Shown here: positions 1 to 8,710 of the stretch, piece by piece
Numbering within the stretch: position 1 is the stretch's first letter
How the letters are laid out: each line of letters starts with the position of its first letter
Assembly (NCBI GenBank): GCA_045545735.1
Contig: JAZQBM010000004.1
Span: forward strand, 139,522 to 203,521
Direction: 5' to 3'
Length of the DNA stretch: 64,000 nucleotides
Origin: Fimenecus sp045545735
GTDB lineage: Bacteria; Bacillota; Clostridia; Oscillospirales; Acutalibacteraceae
The notes under the pieces: generated by a model
What the model was told of the DNA's origin: nothing
What the model saw: the letters and a program-made list of their open reading frames with translations, nothing else
Database searches by the model: none
Translations under genes and position numbers: made by a program

Positions 1-1378
1 CTTTTTTTATCTGTGCTATATAAGAAGAAAGCACCATAAGATATGTAAGCACAGGTCTTATTCTGCTTGCACGCACATTACCGTCACCAAAACCGTAAGC
101 CACAGCATCAATGTCCTTTATGTCAAACTCGTTATTGTCATTCCAAGTGGCAGTAATGCCGTAATCAAGCAGTGTCTCTTTAACTTTTTCGCACCAATAA
201 TTGAATGCTTCGGGATTAGTAAAATCGAGATAACTGCCTATACCGTCCCAAAATTCTGTTACAAAAGGAGTACCATCTTTATCTTTGATAAAATAGCCTT
301 TTGTGGCAATCTCATTATATAAAGGATGACTTTCTAAAAATGCAGGTTTTATATTTGGTATAATGTTTATTCCCTCGTCGCTAAATTTTTTGATAAACTC
401 CTTAGGCTTCGGGAATTTATCGGTATTCCAATTAAAAACATAACGTCTGTTTCCTATTGAAGTGTATCCCGATGAAAGATAAAATCCGCCACAGGAAAGG
501 TCAAAGTTCTTGAGATTTTGCAAAAATCCGTTCATCTGATTTTCACTGTCGGGAGCATCAGTGTATGCCATAGTGCTACCGCAGTAGTCAAAACTCCACC
601 TCGGTGGCAAAATCTGTTTACCGCAAACAGAACAGAACTGCTGAAGAATTGACAATTTACTGCCAAAGAAAACATAATAAACAAGACAGTTGTCTTCGGT
701 TTTAAAATGTTTGTATGTTGGATAATAATTGTTTATTTCTTTGCCAAAATCAGCATAAGAAGTGTCAGTTGTATCATAAAAAATGCCGTAAGAACCAACA
801 CTGTTTTCACATATATAAAACGGTACGTGCTTGTAAAGTGGGTCACTTCCTTTGGCATCGTAACCCATCGCGTCACTGCACTCAATACGGAATGCTCTGC
901 CCGATTTATTAAGGTCACCGCCTTTATCGCCAAGACCATAAATTCTTTCTGTTTTTTCTCTTGTGATATAGTGGTAACTGTCTTTACCGAACTCACCGTC
1001 AAAATTATATGCAAGAGGTTTGCGGTCTGAAAAAAGTTCTTTATCGTCAAGAGAGAATGAAAGTATAAAATTGTGCAAATCAAGATTGATTTCTATACCA
1101 CATGGCAGAGTAAACCTTTCACCATTTTCTGTTTCGCAACATTGCGGTTCAATAGGCGTGAATCCTTTAAAAGAAAGTCTATCCCTACCGTTTATAATCA
1201 AATCGTTATCAGGACTAACAGAAAATGTAGGCAGTATTTTGCTGTTTTCTTTATAAATCGCAACTCGTATACAGCTTTCGCCTATGAAATCAAGCCTCGC
1301 GATATTATCGTCAGATTTGTAAAGACGGCAAGATGAGGTTGTTTTATATAGATTGAAGTTGTGGTTGAATTTACTCAT
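1..1378 (-). CDS. Glycoside hydrolase family 31 (alpha-glucosidase-like), cut by window edge
   Basis: Retaining exo-glycosidase expected to remove terminal alpha-linked sugars such as glucose or xylose from oligosaccharides. The ATG is at 1376-1378 with AGGTGAG upstream, and 459 codons are visible before the window ends, so the end of the catalytic barrel and the C-terminal sandwich domains are out of view. Seen: an N-terminal mutarotase-like region with IYGLGDKGG near residue 147, and the family nucleophile motif WNDNNEF with the catalytic Asp near residue 414. There is no signal peptide, so it probably acts in the cytoplasm. Substrate preference cannot be told from this part. It lies 34 bases behind the methyltransferase gene on the same strand. 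Confidence 0.9.
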   Translation of the reverse strand, partial: MSKFNHNFNLYKTTSSCRLYKSDDNIARLDFIGESCIRVAIYKENSKILPTFSVSPDNDLIINGRDRLSFKGFTPIEPQCCETENGERFTLPCGIEINLDLHNFILSFSLDDKELFSDRKPLAYNFDGEFGKDSYHYITREKTERIYGLGDKGGDLNKSGRAFRIECSDAMGYDAKGSDPLYKHVPFYICENSVGSYGIFYDTTDTSYADFGKEINNYYPTYKHFKTEDNCLVYYVFFGSKLSILQQFCSVCGKQILPPRWSFDYCGSTMAYTDAPDSENQMNGFLQNLKNFDLSCGGFYLSSGYTSIGNRRYVFNWNTDKFPKPKEFIKKFSDEGINIIPNIKPAFLESHPLYNEIATKGYFIKDKDGTPFVTEFWDGIGSYLDFTNPEAFNYWCEKVKETLLDYGITATWNDNNEFDIKDIDAVAYGFGDGNVRASRIRPVLTYLMVLSSYIAQIKK

Positions 1379-1412
1379 ATTCTCACCTAAAAAAATTAGA
1401 TTTATTTTAATA

Positions 1413-2084
1413 TTACCAAATAAATGGTATCAAACGATATTTGACTTTTTGCTTATACTCACGATAACCATCGAGTTCTTTTTCGAGAAATTCTTCTTCG
1501 TTTCTAATTCTTTTGGCAATTATAAAAGGATATACAAGAAAAATCAAAAATGAATATATTGAACCTAACACCAGTGGCATAGACAAAAACAAAAGTAACG
1601 TGACGCTATACATTGGATGTCTGACAATTCCGTACAATCCCGTGTCAATAACTTTTTGATTTTCCTGCACTTCAATGGTACGACTAAGGTATGTATTCTC
1701 CCTGAGTACTTCTGCATAAAGACTATATGCTACAAGAAATAACACCGCCGCACCGATTACAACACTCTTTGGCAAAGTGTACCAATTGAAACGGAAACCC
1801 AAGCCCGCAACAATGAATCCTGCAAGAAACATAAGTCCGCTGAGTTTCACTACAAGGCTTTGTTCTTTTTGTTCTTCTTTTGCATCAAGTCGGGATTCTA
1901 AAAGTTTAGGATTTTTGGTCATCATTACAATACCTGCTAAAAACATTGGAATGAATAAAATCCCCATAAATAACCAACCGTTGAAAAATGAAAATGTACC
2001 CGCTGGTAAGAATATCAATAAACCAACCAAAACAACACCTAATAAAAATTTAGTTATTGCTTGAATGAATAATTTTACTGTCAT
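1413..2084 (-). CDS. Isoprenylcysteine carboxyl methyltransferase (ICMT/PEMT)-like membrane protein
   Basis: Integral membrane protein of 223 residues with about five hydrophobic segments. The C-terminal half holds the family signature GLYGIVRHPMYSV followed by RIRNEEEFLEKEL, where the RHPxY motif and the downstream E-E binds SAM in ICMT and phospholipid methyltransferases. Bacterial members have largely unknown substrates, so only a membrane-bound SAM-dependent methylation of a small or lipid-like molecule is inferred. The start has GGAGTG at good spacing. It is followed after 34 bases by the GH31 gene, possibly co-transcribed. Length is normal for the family. Confidence 0.85.
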   Translation of the reverse strand: MTVKLFIQAITKFLLGVVLVGLLIFLPAGTFSFFNGWLFMGILFIPMFLAGIVMMTKNPKLLESRLDAKEEQKEQSLVVKLSGLMFLAGFIVAGLGFRFNWYTLPKSVVIGAAVLFLVAYSLYAEVLRENTYLSRTIEVQENQKVIDTGLYGIVRHPMYSVTLLLFLSMPLVLGSIYSFLIFLVYPFIIAKRIRNEEEFLEKELDGYREYKQKVKYRLIPFIW

Positions 2085-2111
2085 AATAACACTCCTACAA
2101 ATTGGAATTTA

Positions 2112-3365
2112 TCAATCCGGGTAAGTTACTTGTCTTCCTGTAAATGTTTTTACGAGTGAACGGTAAATGTTACTTGCAGTTTTCTGAATTTTGCCTTTAA
2201 CTGCAAATTCACGAGCCATTTTGTATGTAAATTTATCTCCATTTTGTTTTTCTTCTTTCATAGTTTCAGAATCGAACATATCATAAATACGTGCAACTCG
2301 TGTTTCGTAAGTTGAGGTATCATTTTCGTCAACTTCTATTATGCGATAACCACATTGTGTGGAATGACAAAGTCCTATGTAACGAGTGCTGAGAGAGTTG
2401 ACAATATCAATACCTTTATACTCTACTGCGAATGCGTTAGTGTGGTCGTGACCTGTAAACATTGCTAGTACATCGCCTTTTTCTACCATAGCGTCAAATT
2501 GACCAAAGTTTTCATAACCAGGGCAAGGGTACTCTCTTATTGTACCGTAATTCACACGGTCAGGGTCAAACATATAGAATTCGTCTTTGTTGTATAAATG
2601 CTTGAATGCATATGGCTTCCACGAATCTGACTTTTTAAGTACGTCATAGATTTCACCAACGATTATATGTTGGAAAACGAGAGAATTCACTACTTCGCCA
2701 TTGTTATCTGCTTTGAGTTTGTCAGATGTCTGTTTGTACCACTCAATCTGGTCGGGCTTTACACAACTGTATCTTCCCTCTTCGTCATAATCACCTGAAT
2801 CGAAAACCCATAGATTGAATTTAACTTTTTCGCCGTTGGACGAAAGCACGGGAATGTTATATGTACCACAACCTGAAAGGGCTTCGCCGTCATCAATTGA
2901 AACCGAGCAAGAGAAAGTGTTGTAATATGCCATAAGTTCTTCTCGTGTCATTGCACCCTGCTCTGAATCGTGATTACCAAATGTTACTGCAACGGGAATA
3001 TTTCTCCTGTCAAAAATATTCATCAATGCATTAATCATTTTCTTTGTATCTTCGGCATTTTCGCAATTCACAACATTGTCGCCTGTAATCATCACAATAT
3101 CAGGTTTTTCTATGTCACAAGCTCTCTCAACCAACCAGATTGTAGGGTCAAAGTTATGATTAAGATTTAAATGAGTGTCAGTAATATGCAGAATTTTGAG
3201 TTTTCCGTTTGAATCAAACTTAATTGTTTTATCCGTTTTGTTCTGACTGTCTGCGGGATTGTAGTTAACTCCGCTGTATTCAGGTCTTAATAAGGGTGAT
3301 AAAATTCCTGCTACCATAATAACCACCAATCCTAATAAAATTATTATTTTAATTCGTTTCCTCAT
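2112..3365 (-). CDS. Membrane-anchored metallophosphoesterase
   Basis: Calcineurin-type metal-dependent phosphohydrolase, 417 residues from the chosen ATG at 3365. An in-frame upstream ATG (3425) exists, but GGAG lies directly before 3365 and the protein then begins with a clean signal anchor (MRKRIKIIILLGLVVIMVAG). Metal-binding motifs are in order: HITDTHL, MITGDNV, FGNHDSE and GHDHTNA, i.e. the D-x-H, GD, GNHD and GHxH blocks. The catalytic domain should therefore lie outside the membrane. The substrate is unknown; relatives include cell-envelope phosphatases and icc-like esterases. No partner gene identifies its pathway. Confidence 0.88.
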   Translation of the reverse strand: MRKRIKIIILLGLVVIMVAGILSPLLRPEYSGVNYNPADSQNKTDKTIKFDSNGKLKILHITDTHLNLNHNFDPTIWLVERACDIEKPDIVMITGDNVVNCENAEDTKKMINALMNIFDRRNIPVAVTFGNHDSEQGAMTREELMAYYNTFSCSVSIDDGEALSGCGTYNIPVLSSNGEKVKFNLWVFDSGDYDEEGRYSCVKPDQIEWYKQTSDKLKADNNGEVVNSLVFQHIIVGEIYDVLKKSDSWKPYAFKHLYNKDEFYMFDPDRVNYGTIREYPCPGYENFGQFDAMVEKGDVLAMFTGHDHTNAFAVEYKGIDIVNSLSTRYIGLCHSTQCGYRIIEVDENDTSTYETRVARIYDMFDSETMKEEKQNGDKFTYKMAREFAVKGKIQKTASNIYRSLVKTFTGRQVTYPD

Positions 3366-3452
3366 TGTCCCAACTCCAAATATGTTTACAATATTTAGTA
3401 TATAATTTTCATCTAGAATTTTCAACTAATTTTTAGAATGTGTAAAAGCAAA

Positions 3453-3500
3453 AAAATCCCCACAAAGAGAAGTTTAATAAAACCTTTCAATGTGGAAATT
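3453..3500 (-). terminator. Probable intrinsic terminator after the lipoprotein gene
   Basis: Read on the minus strand, TTTCCACA and TGTGGGGA can pair across about 26 bases and are followed by a run of seven T. It lies 13 bases after the stop of the 249-aa lipoprotein gene. Confidence 0.55.
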
Positions 3501-3512
3501 TTTAGTTAATTA

Positions 3513-4262
3513 TTATTCTTTTACATCTTCTTCAATATAATACAAAACCTTTTCACAGTCTATTTCTGTTGGCTCTTGTTCATTTAACAAATAAAACTGT
3601 ATGAATGTTGTGCATTTTAAAGCTGATGAATAATCACCATTCAATATTGCAAGAGGATACCATGGGTTTTCAAATTCAGAACTAATTGTTTGAAAACTTG
3701 TCTCATCAATCGTTGCACCAAATCCGTTAGTTGCAGAGTATCCAATATTTACAAGATAGTAGTTTGACTTTTTACCTATGTCATCAATAACTTTTACGCT
3801 ATTTAATTTAAAACTATTAGAACTCTTAAGACTCTTCTTTATGTACTGACAAGCAGAAACGGCTGCCTTTTCCATGTTGGTTAGTTTTACAATTTCCTCT
3901 ATTGGTTTTACTTCAACCAAATTTTGCTCGTTAGTATTCATTGCCTCATATTTTTCGTATAGCTTTATTGCATCAGAAAAACCGCTTGTATTTGAAATAT
4001 GAGATATTTCCTTTTGTAATTCATTGACCTTTTCAATATCAACATTTTCATACTTTTCAAGTATGTTATAATTAGTAATTTTTTCTTTATCTTCTTCCGA
4101 CAGAGAATTATAAATTTCAAATAAAGCATCCAGTTCTTCTTGTGTAATAACTTCTTTTGTTGCAAATTCGTCAATATCTTTGACTAATCCATTTATCTTA
4201 CCACAGGAAGTTAGCATAAACACCATACAGAAACACAAAACAATAGCAACTATTTTTTTCAT
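3513..4262 (-). CDS. Predicted lipoprotein, function unknown
   Basis: A 249-residue secreted lipoprotein. It starts with Lys-Lys and a hydrophobic stretch ending in the lipobox LTSC (Cys near residue 20), typical of lipid attachment on the outer face of the Gram-positive membrane. The mature part is acidic and mainly helical up to about residue 110, with repeated Glu/Lys-rich amphipathic helices (EELDALFEIYNSLSEEDKEK), followed by a more globular region near residues 130-249. I recognise no catalytic motif. It is a single-gene unit: a terminator follows it, and the neighbour upstream has its own terminator. Confidence 0.8.
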   Translation of the reverse strand: MKKIVAIVLCFCMVFMLTSCGKINGLVKDIDEFATKEVITQEELDALFEIYNSLSEEDKEKITNYNILEKYENVDIEKVNELQKEISHISNTSGFSDAIKLYEKYEAMNTNEQNLVEVKPIEEIVKLTNMEKAAVSACQYIKKSLKSSNSFKLNSVKVIDDIGKKSNYYLVNIGYSATNGFGATIDETSFQTISSEFENPWYPLAILNGDYSSALKCTTFIQFYLLNEQEPTEIDCEKVLYYIEEDVKE

Positions 4263-4396
4263 TTTAACCTTCTCCTTATTTTTATATTGTTATAGTATTA
4301 TATCACACAAGCATATATTTTGTCGATATCAAATTAGGAATAATTTTAGATATTATATTCCATCTACGATTACTGTTTTTTCAAAAATTCTGAAAG

Positions 4397-4434
4397 CAAA
4401 AAAATCCCCACAAAGAGCGTTCTCTGTGGGGGTT
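4397..4434 (-). terminator. Intrinsic terminator after the XRE regulator
   Basis: Read on the minus strand, CCCCCACAGAGAACGCTC closes a hairpin with TTTGTGGGG, followed by ATTTTTTT. The stem pairs 4406-4412 with 4425-4431. The TCCCCACAAAGAG half is repeated exactly in the terminator at 3453-3500. Confidence 0.8.
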
Positions 4435-4445
4435 CTGTTGTTCAA

Positions 4446-5057
4446 TTAGTCCTTACTTATTACTTTCTTCTGCCAAGACCATTTATGACATTCGGGGCAT
4501 TTCATATATCGTGTGCGATTTATATGCATCGCCCACAAAACACTTTGATATGACGGCACATATTTATGGTGGCAATGCTCACATTCATAATACCCTGCAA
4601 CTTGTTCGATTTTCAACATACAAAAGGCTATAATGAGAAGGAATATAAAACCTGTACCAAACAATACTATTCTTAACCAATCTACCATTGGTACATAAGC
4701 CGCTACAAAACAAAGTGCTAAAGATAACACTGTGCTGATAGTACCTATTACTATTTCAATGGTTAATAATCTTTCGTCGGCTTTTTCTTTTTCTTTTACC
4801 ATTTCTAATAAAATTTTTTCTGAATTTTTATTGTAGTCATTCATTGTAACTACCTCCCCACTTAATAAATCATTTACACTAATGCCCAGCACACCACAAA
4901 GTTCAAGCATTATTGAAGAATCGGGCAAGGATTTGCCGTTTTCCCATTTTGATATGGCTCTATCGGTAATGTTAAGTTTTTCGGCTAACTGCATTTGAGT
5001 AAGGCCTTTATTCTTTCTGCAATCTGCTATAAATTTACCGATTTTGATTTGGTCCAT
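4446..5057 (-). CDS. XRE-family regulator with two TM segments and C-terminal zinc ribbon
   Basis: Transcription factor of 203 residues. Residues 5-60 form a typical Cro/cI helix-turn-helix (KGLTQMQLAEKLNITDRAIS, then SKWENGKSLPD). Around residues 100-150 there are two hydrophobic segments, and the tail has CEHCHHKY...CPECHKW, a four-cysteine zinc ribbon. This architecture (HTH, two TM helices, zinc ribbon) recurs in Clostridia, where such proteins are probably membrane-tethered regulators; their signals are not known. Its start follows a GGAGGCAACC-type site. The targets are not apparent here. Confidence 0.87.
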   Translation of the reverse strand: MDQIKIGKFIADCRKNKGLTQMQLAEKLNITDRAISKWENGKSLPDSSIMLELCGVLGISVNDLLSGEVVTMNDYNKNSEKILLEMVKEKEKADERLLTIEIVIGTISTVLSLALCFVAAYVPMVDWLRIVLFGTGFIFLLIIAFCMLKIEQVAGYYECEHCHHKYVPSYQSVLWAMHINRTRYMKCPECHKWSWQKKVISKD

Positions 5058-5164
5058 TAAGGTTGCCTCCTTTCAACATTAGTGTAAATACTTTTAATTT
5101 AAAAATCTACATACCGTTGGTTGAGTGTGGGGATTTTTGATTATATCAACCATTGGTTTGGTGG

Positions 5165-5773
5165 TTATTCCTCATCGGGTTGTTGTCCGTCGTGTGCAAG
5201 CCACTTACATTCGGTCATTTCCATATTAGTAAAAGTTGCTTTAAATGACGAATTTTCGGGGCTACACGCATAAATACCAAATTGGATTGTTCCGCCACCA
5301 TTCCACATATGACAGATACGCATTTGTGAATAATTTATTCCGTCAGTTGAACATTCAATGCAATAATCGTCTTCTCTGCGACTTAATCTGTACCACATAG
5401 ATTTAATTGACGCGTCAATAGCAGTAGTTGCCCAATCGGAATAGCCGTTATTGGTAACAACACTACCCAAGTGCTGAAATTCTTCGTTTTCGTATTCTAT
5501 TGAGCCTTTCAGCCAGTTTTCGCTATCAAGATACATTACTACTCCGCATTGGTCAAATCTGTGCTTACTCTGAAACTCTGTTTTAACAATAAATGAGAAG
5601 TATTTTTCATCTGTTTCCATCTGCAAAACAGGTGCATTATCGTTTCTGAAATGATAATATGTTCTCTGCCACAAATCAGTGTGCGGATTTGTAACGATTT
5701 CAATTTTATCGTCAGAAATTGAGTAGTCTGCAGGCTCTCTTGTCCATTTTAACTTATTTATATTGAAATTCAT
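5165..5773 (-). CDS. DUF1349 (concanavalin-like) protein
   Basis: Cytoplasmic beta-sandwich protein of 202 residues matching the DUF1349/YbaA-like family: LKWTREPADYSI at the start, DLWQRTYYHF, the central HRFDQCGVVMYLDSENWLKG, then VVTNNGYSDWA and the C-terminal IQFGIYACSPENSSFKATF. The fold is related to carbohydrate-binding lectin-like domains, but the cellular role of family members is unsettled. No signal peptide is seen. The gene stands alone between the XRE regulator and a divergent DUF3892 gene. The start is the first Met, after AGGGGTGG. Confidence 0.85.
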   Translation of the reverse strand: MNFNINKLKWTREPADYSISDDKIEIVTNPHTDLWQRTYYHFRNDNAPVLQMETDEKYFSFIVKTEFQSKHRFDQCGVVMYLDSENWLKGSIEYENEEFQHLGSVVTNNGYSDWATTAIDASIKSMWYRLSRREDDYCIECSTDGINYSQMRICHMWNGGGTIQFGIYACSPENSSFKATFTNMEMTECKWLAHDGQQPDEE

Positions 5774-5921
5774 TTTACCACCCCTGTTAATTTTGCACTA
5801 AACTTATTATATCATTCCCGCGTTTTGCGTTCAATCCCCTTTTCATTGTTTATTACGGGGGATTTACGCGATTGAATAAAAATCTACACATTGCACAAAC
5901 TGAATAAAAAGGAGTGTAAAT

Positions 5922-6227
5922 ATGAACGATAACACAAATAACATAAACGGCAGTGAGCTTGTTAAAAATACGCTTGATGAAATTCCACAAGCGAAATCTA
6001 ATGCCAAGCGAATTACAGGTCTTGTGAAAGAAAACGGACGTGTTACAGGTTATCAGTTGTCAGACAGTACAATCGTCGAAAAGCCACAGGCTGTGCAGAT
6101 GGCAAAACAGGGCGAAATCGCAGGCGTCGGCATCGCTCACCGTGGCGATAACGAATATCTTAAATCAATCCCCAACGGCAAAGAAAACGACAATCTCGGC
6201 AATCTACCATCAGTAACAACCAAATAA
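5922..6227 (+). CDS. DUF3892 small protein
   Basis: Small soluble protein of 101 residues. After a polar N-terminus it has the DUF3892 pattern AKRITGLVKENGRVTGYQLSDSTIV...AVQMAKQGEIAGVGIAHRGDNEYLKSIPNG. The family is common in Firmicutes and unassigned in function. The ribosome binding site AAGGAGTG precedes the ATG. It is the only plus-strand gene in the left flank. Confidence 0.8.
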   Translation: MNDNTNNINGSELVKNTLDEIPQAKSNAKRITGLVKENGRVTGYQLSDSTIVEKPQAVQMAKQGEIAGVGIAHRGDNEYLKSIPNGKENDNLGNLPSVTTK

Positions 6228-6267
6228 ATCAAACTCAACCGTGACAAGAAATTATAAATAAATGGAA

Positions 6268-6299
6268 AAAATCCCCACAGAAACTGAAATTTTGTGGGG
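6268..6299 (-). terminator. Intrinsic terminator of the EFR1 gene
   Basis: On the minus strand, ACCCCACAAAATTTCAG folds with TTCTGTGGGG and is followed by ATTTTTT, just after the stop at 6307. The TCCCCACA arm is shared with the terminators at 3453 and 4397. Confidence 0.78.
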
Positions 6300-6306
6300 T
6301 GAACTT

Positions 6307-7053
6307 TTATCTATCACATTTATATCTTTGCTTGCCAACAGTTTTCTTGCCATATTCAATTGCACTTGTGGGGCAATATGAAATACACGCCATACAATGT
6401 GTACAATTCTTGTCCCATATGGGTTTGCTGTTTTTGATTTTAATGTTATTAAGTGGGCATACATTTACACATTTTTGACATCCTATGCATTTATCGTCAG
6501 CGTAAAAATCCTTTGATTTTACAAACATGGGGTAAAAAAGCATATTCACAGGGCCACTCATAAATTTATCTTGCAGATTATTACGTGGTGTAGTGAATGA
6601 TTTGTTCTCATTTATCAGTTTTGCGGTGCTTTCGATTATCGGGTTGGCTTTAGCAATGATTTTTTCAATTTCATTTTGTTCAGGCGAGTTGAACATAGCA
6701 ATATAATTTTCGGGCATTACAATTTGAGCTGTTCCCATATATGCGAACCCTTTTTCGTCACATAGTTTCTTGTTATACTTTGCCGAATTGCCGACTTCAC
6801 TGCCACAAGTCATTACAAACCAGGTATTTTTTGCTCCTATAAAGTTTGTTTTGACAATCCAATCACGAACAACTCTTGGAATTCGCCAAGCATAAGTAGG
6901 AACTACAAAAACTAATCTATCTTGTACAGTAATTGTGCTTGTGTCATTATTCTTCAACTTGTCGTTAATGCTGACAAGTTCGTCAGAAGTAATTTTAGCA
7001 ATTAGATTTGCTACATATTTACTGTTGCCTGTACCACTGAAATATAAAATCAT
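6307..7053 (-). CDS. EFR1-family flavodoxin-ferredoxin
   Basis: Cytoplasmic electron-transfer protein of 248 residues. The N-terminal flavodoxin fold begins with MILYFSGTGNSKYVA, the FMN phosphate-binding loop. The C-terminal part has two 4Fe-4S clusters, CIGCQKCVNVCPLNNI (near residues 191-206) and CTHCMACISYCPTSAI (near 217-232). The spacing is the classical two-cluster ferredoxin, a fusion named EFR1 and widespread in anaerobic Clostridia. The redox partner is unknown. The TipAS-like gene lies 12 bases upstream on the same strand, so the two are probably co-transcribed. Confidence 0.92.
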   Translation of the reverse strand: MILYFSGTGNSKYVANLIAKITSDELVSINDKLKNNDTSTITVQDRLVFVVPTYAWRIPRVVRDWIVKTNFIGAKNTWFVMTCGSEVGNSAKYNKKLCDEKGFAYMGTAQIVMPENYIAMFNSPEQNEIEKIIAKANPIIESTAKLINENKSFTTPRNNLQDKFMSGPVNMLFYPMFVKSKDFYADDKCIGCQKCVNVCPLNNIKIKNSKPIWDKNCTHCMACISYCPTSAIEYGKKTVGKQRYKCDR

Positions 7054-7065
7054 ATTTTCACCAAC

Positions 7066-7458
7066 TTATTTACAATAATAACTGATAGCATTACTTATAA
7101 ACTCTGCTGTACCCACAGAATGTTTATCAATATTATTCTTAAATCGTTCATCGGCTATATACATTTGCCCGAGTCCTGACAAGATTTCGTTTGTGCAGTT
7201 GTAAAAATTCTCGGTAATATAATTTTGAAGATTTTGCACAAGGTTTTGTGCATCTGCTGACTCAGGATTTAATCCAACGTTCATACAGTTAGCAAACTCT
7301 GCAAGAATTTTGTTCATTCCCTCGTCTATTACATTAAAAGTTTCTTTTGAATATTCTTTAGTCTTTTGGGTGTACTCATTATATGCTTGAGTATTACCCC
7401 ATTTTTCCCTTACTTCGTTTTTATAGTTTTCAAACGCTGTATTGTCAAATGCTTTCAT
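7066..7458 (-). CDS. Stand-alone TipAS antibiotic-recognition domain protein
   Basis: A 130-residue, mostly helical protein that matches the TipAS domain, the drug-binding half of TipA-type MerR regulators: KWGNTQAYNEYTQKTKEYSK at the start, an FYNCTNEILSGLGQMY block and the ending YIADERFKNNIDKH. The MerR DNA-binding half is absent. Such lone domains can bind thiopeptide-like or other hydrophobic ligands, and may act as sequestering proteins. It starts with a good AAGGAGTAAC site and precedes the EFR1 gene by 12 bases. Confidence 0.78.
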   Translation of the reverse strand: MKAFDNTAFENYKNEVREKWGNTQAYNEYTQKTKEYSKETFNVIDEGMNKILAEFANCMNVGLNPESADAQNLVQNLQNYITENFYNCTNEILSGLGQMYIADERFKNNIDKHSVGTAEFISNAISYYCK

Positions 7459-7530
7459 AATAGTTACTCCTTGCCTTATAAGTTAAAATCTTATAATTAC
7501 ATTAGTTATTTGTATTTACCCCGTCAATTT

Positions 7531-8229
7531 TCATTTATCTTTTACTGTTTTGTTGATATAGACTGCATATATTATGGGTACAACCATCAAAAATATTGGT
7601 GCGATATATAATGACACTCTGTTCTCTACATTAAATATTGAAAGTGCGTTGTTGAGAGAGTGTGCGACTATGCAAGGAATAAGGGATTTACTCTTATGGA
7701 ATATGACTACAAAAAGATAGCCGATTGCAGTAGCATAGCCGATTTGCATAAGCGTTGGCACTAAATCTGCACCATTCAGTAAATTCACAATATGGCCAAT
7801 TCCAAATGTAATTGAACTGACTGCGATTGCGAGATTCACATTATCTTTCGCCATCATTTTGAAGAGAAATCCACGAAAGATAACTTCTTCAATAAAGCCG
7901 ATATTGAACATAGTGAGAATATGAAAAACAATCTCAATATAAGTATTATTTATATTTATTCCGTTCCACACATTAACCGAAATAATCAACGCCAACGGAA
8001 TGAAATACAAGTATTTTTTAGCGTCGGTTACTTTTGTTATACCATAATATTTTGTTCTTTTAAGTACAATCATCAAAATAACCAACCCAAGTGAGAAGAC
8101 TGTATTGATGATAGTGCTACGATAGTCTTCTACCCCGAAATTTTGCAAACAGAACGAGTTTATGACTATGTATAGAACAATTAGCGATATACACACGTAT
8201 GTCTCATGCTTTTCAAAAAACTTTTTCAT
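7531..8229 (-). CDS. CPBP (CAAX-like) intramembrane metalloprotease
   Basis: Membrane protease of 232 residues, with about seven hydrophobic segments. The catalytic motifs are in the order expected for the CPBP/Abi family: EEVIFRGFLF (Glu-Glu and Arg) and FGIGHIVNLL (His), with a third conserved region HSLNNALSIF. Family members cleave within membranes or serve in bacteriocin self-immunity; the substrate here is unknown. I choose the ATG at 8229 because GGGGAA is 8 bases before it but only 2 bases from the alternative ATG at 8235. Confidence 0.85.
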   Translation of the reverse strand: MKKFFEKHETYVCISLIVLYIVINSFCLQNFGVEDYRSTIINTVFSLGLVILMIVLKRTKYYGITKVTDAKKYLYFIPLALIISVNVWNGININNTYIEIVFHILTMFNIGFIEEVIFRGFLFKMMAKDNVNLAIAVSSITFGIGHIVNLLNGADLVPTLMQIGYATAIGYLFVVIFHKSKSLIPCIVAHSLNNALSIFNVENRVSLYIAPIFLMVVPIIYAVYINKTVKDK

Positions 8230-8435
8230 AACCATTTCCCCAAAGTGAGTTTATAAATTTATTATATCATTATTGAGGCGTATCTTCAATGATTAATTGT
8301 ATTGATAAAAAATACCTTTAAAAAAACTAAAAAAATGTTAAAAAACTAACCAAATACGTTGATGAAAATGAAAAAATATGCATAGCTTAATGGTACTTTA
8401 AAACACAACAGATACAATAATATCGCCCATTTTGT

Positions 8436-8452
8436 GAGCAGCGGTCTCCAAA
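8436..8452 (+). repeat. Left attachment site (attL core)
   Basis: GAGCAGCGGTCTCCAAA, identical to 50414-50430 in tRNA-Trp. The stretch covers the D-stem 3' strand, the 5' anticodon stem and the whole 7-base anticodon loop, a usual crossover region for tyrosine integrases. The match ends sharply on both sides. Confidence 0.72.
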
Positions 8453-8593
8453 GTCTTATATTTAGATATTTACTAACATCTAAAAAGTTAAGTAAAATCG
8501 CAAAGTTCCTTATTTATCAAGGGTTTCAGAGTTTTTTACTTTCACCACTTTTAATCAAAAATTTCTAAAAAAGGTCGGTTAACGCTTAAAATC

Positions 8594-8617
8594 GGTTACA
8601 TTTTTGGTTACATTTTT
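8594..8617 (+). repeat. Tandem 12-bp repeats, probable integrase arm-binding sites (left)
   Basis: Two perfect copies of GGTTACATTTTT, head to tail. A close relative, GGTTACATTTTG twice, lies at 50341-50364 near the other end. Paired direct repeats just inside both ends match the arm-type sites bound by the N-terminal domain of Tn916/lambda-like integrases. Confidence 0.65.
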
Positions 8618-8658
8618 GCCTAAAAAGTGGCTTTTTTACACTTTTTTAAGTAAAAAAA

Positions 8659-8687
8659 TTGCTTTTTGAATTTTAGTATGATATAGT
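8659..8687 (+). promoter_or_regulatory. Sigma-70 promoter of the integrase gene
   Basis: TTGCTT (8659-8664), a 17-base spacer and TATAGT (8682-8687). The AAAGGAGG ribosome site follows at about 8694 and the ATG at 8711. Confidence 0.6.
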
Positions 8688-8710
8688 AGAAACAAAGGAG
8701 GTTTTAGAAA

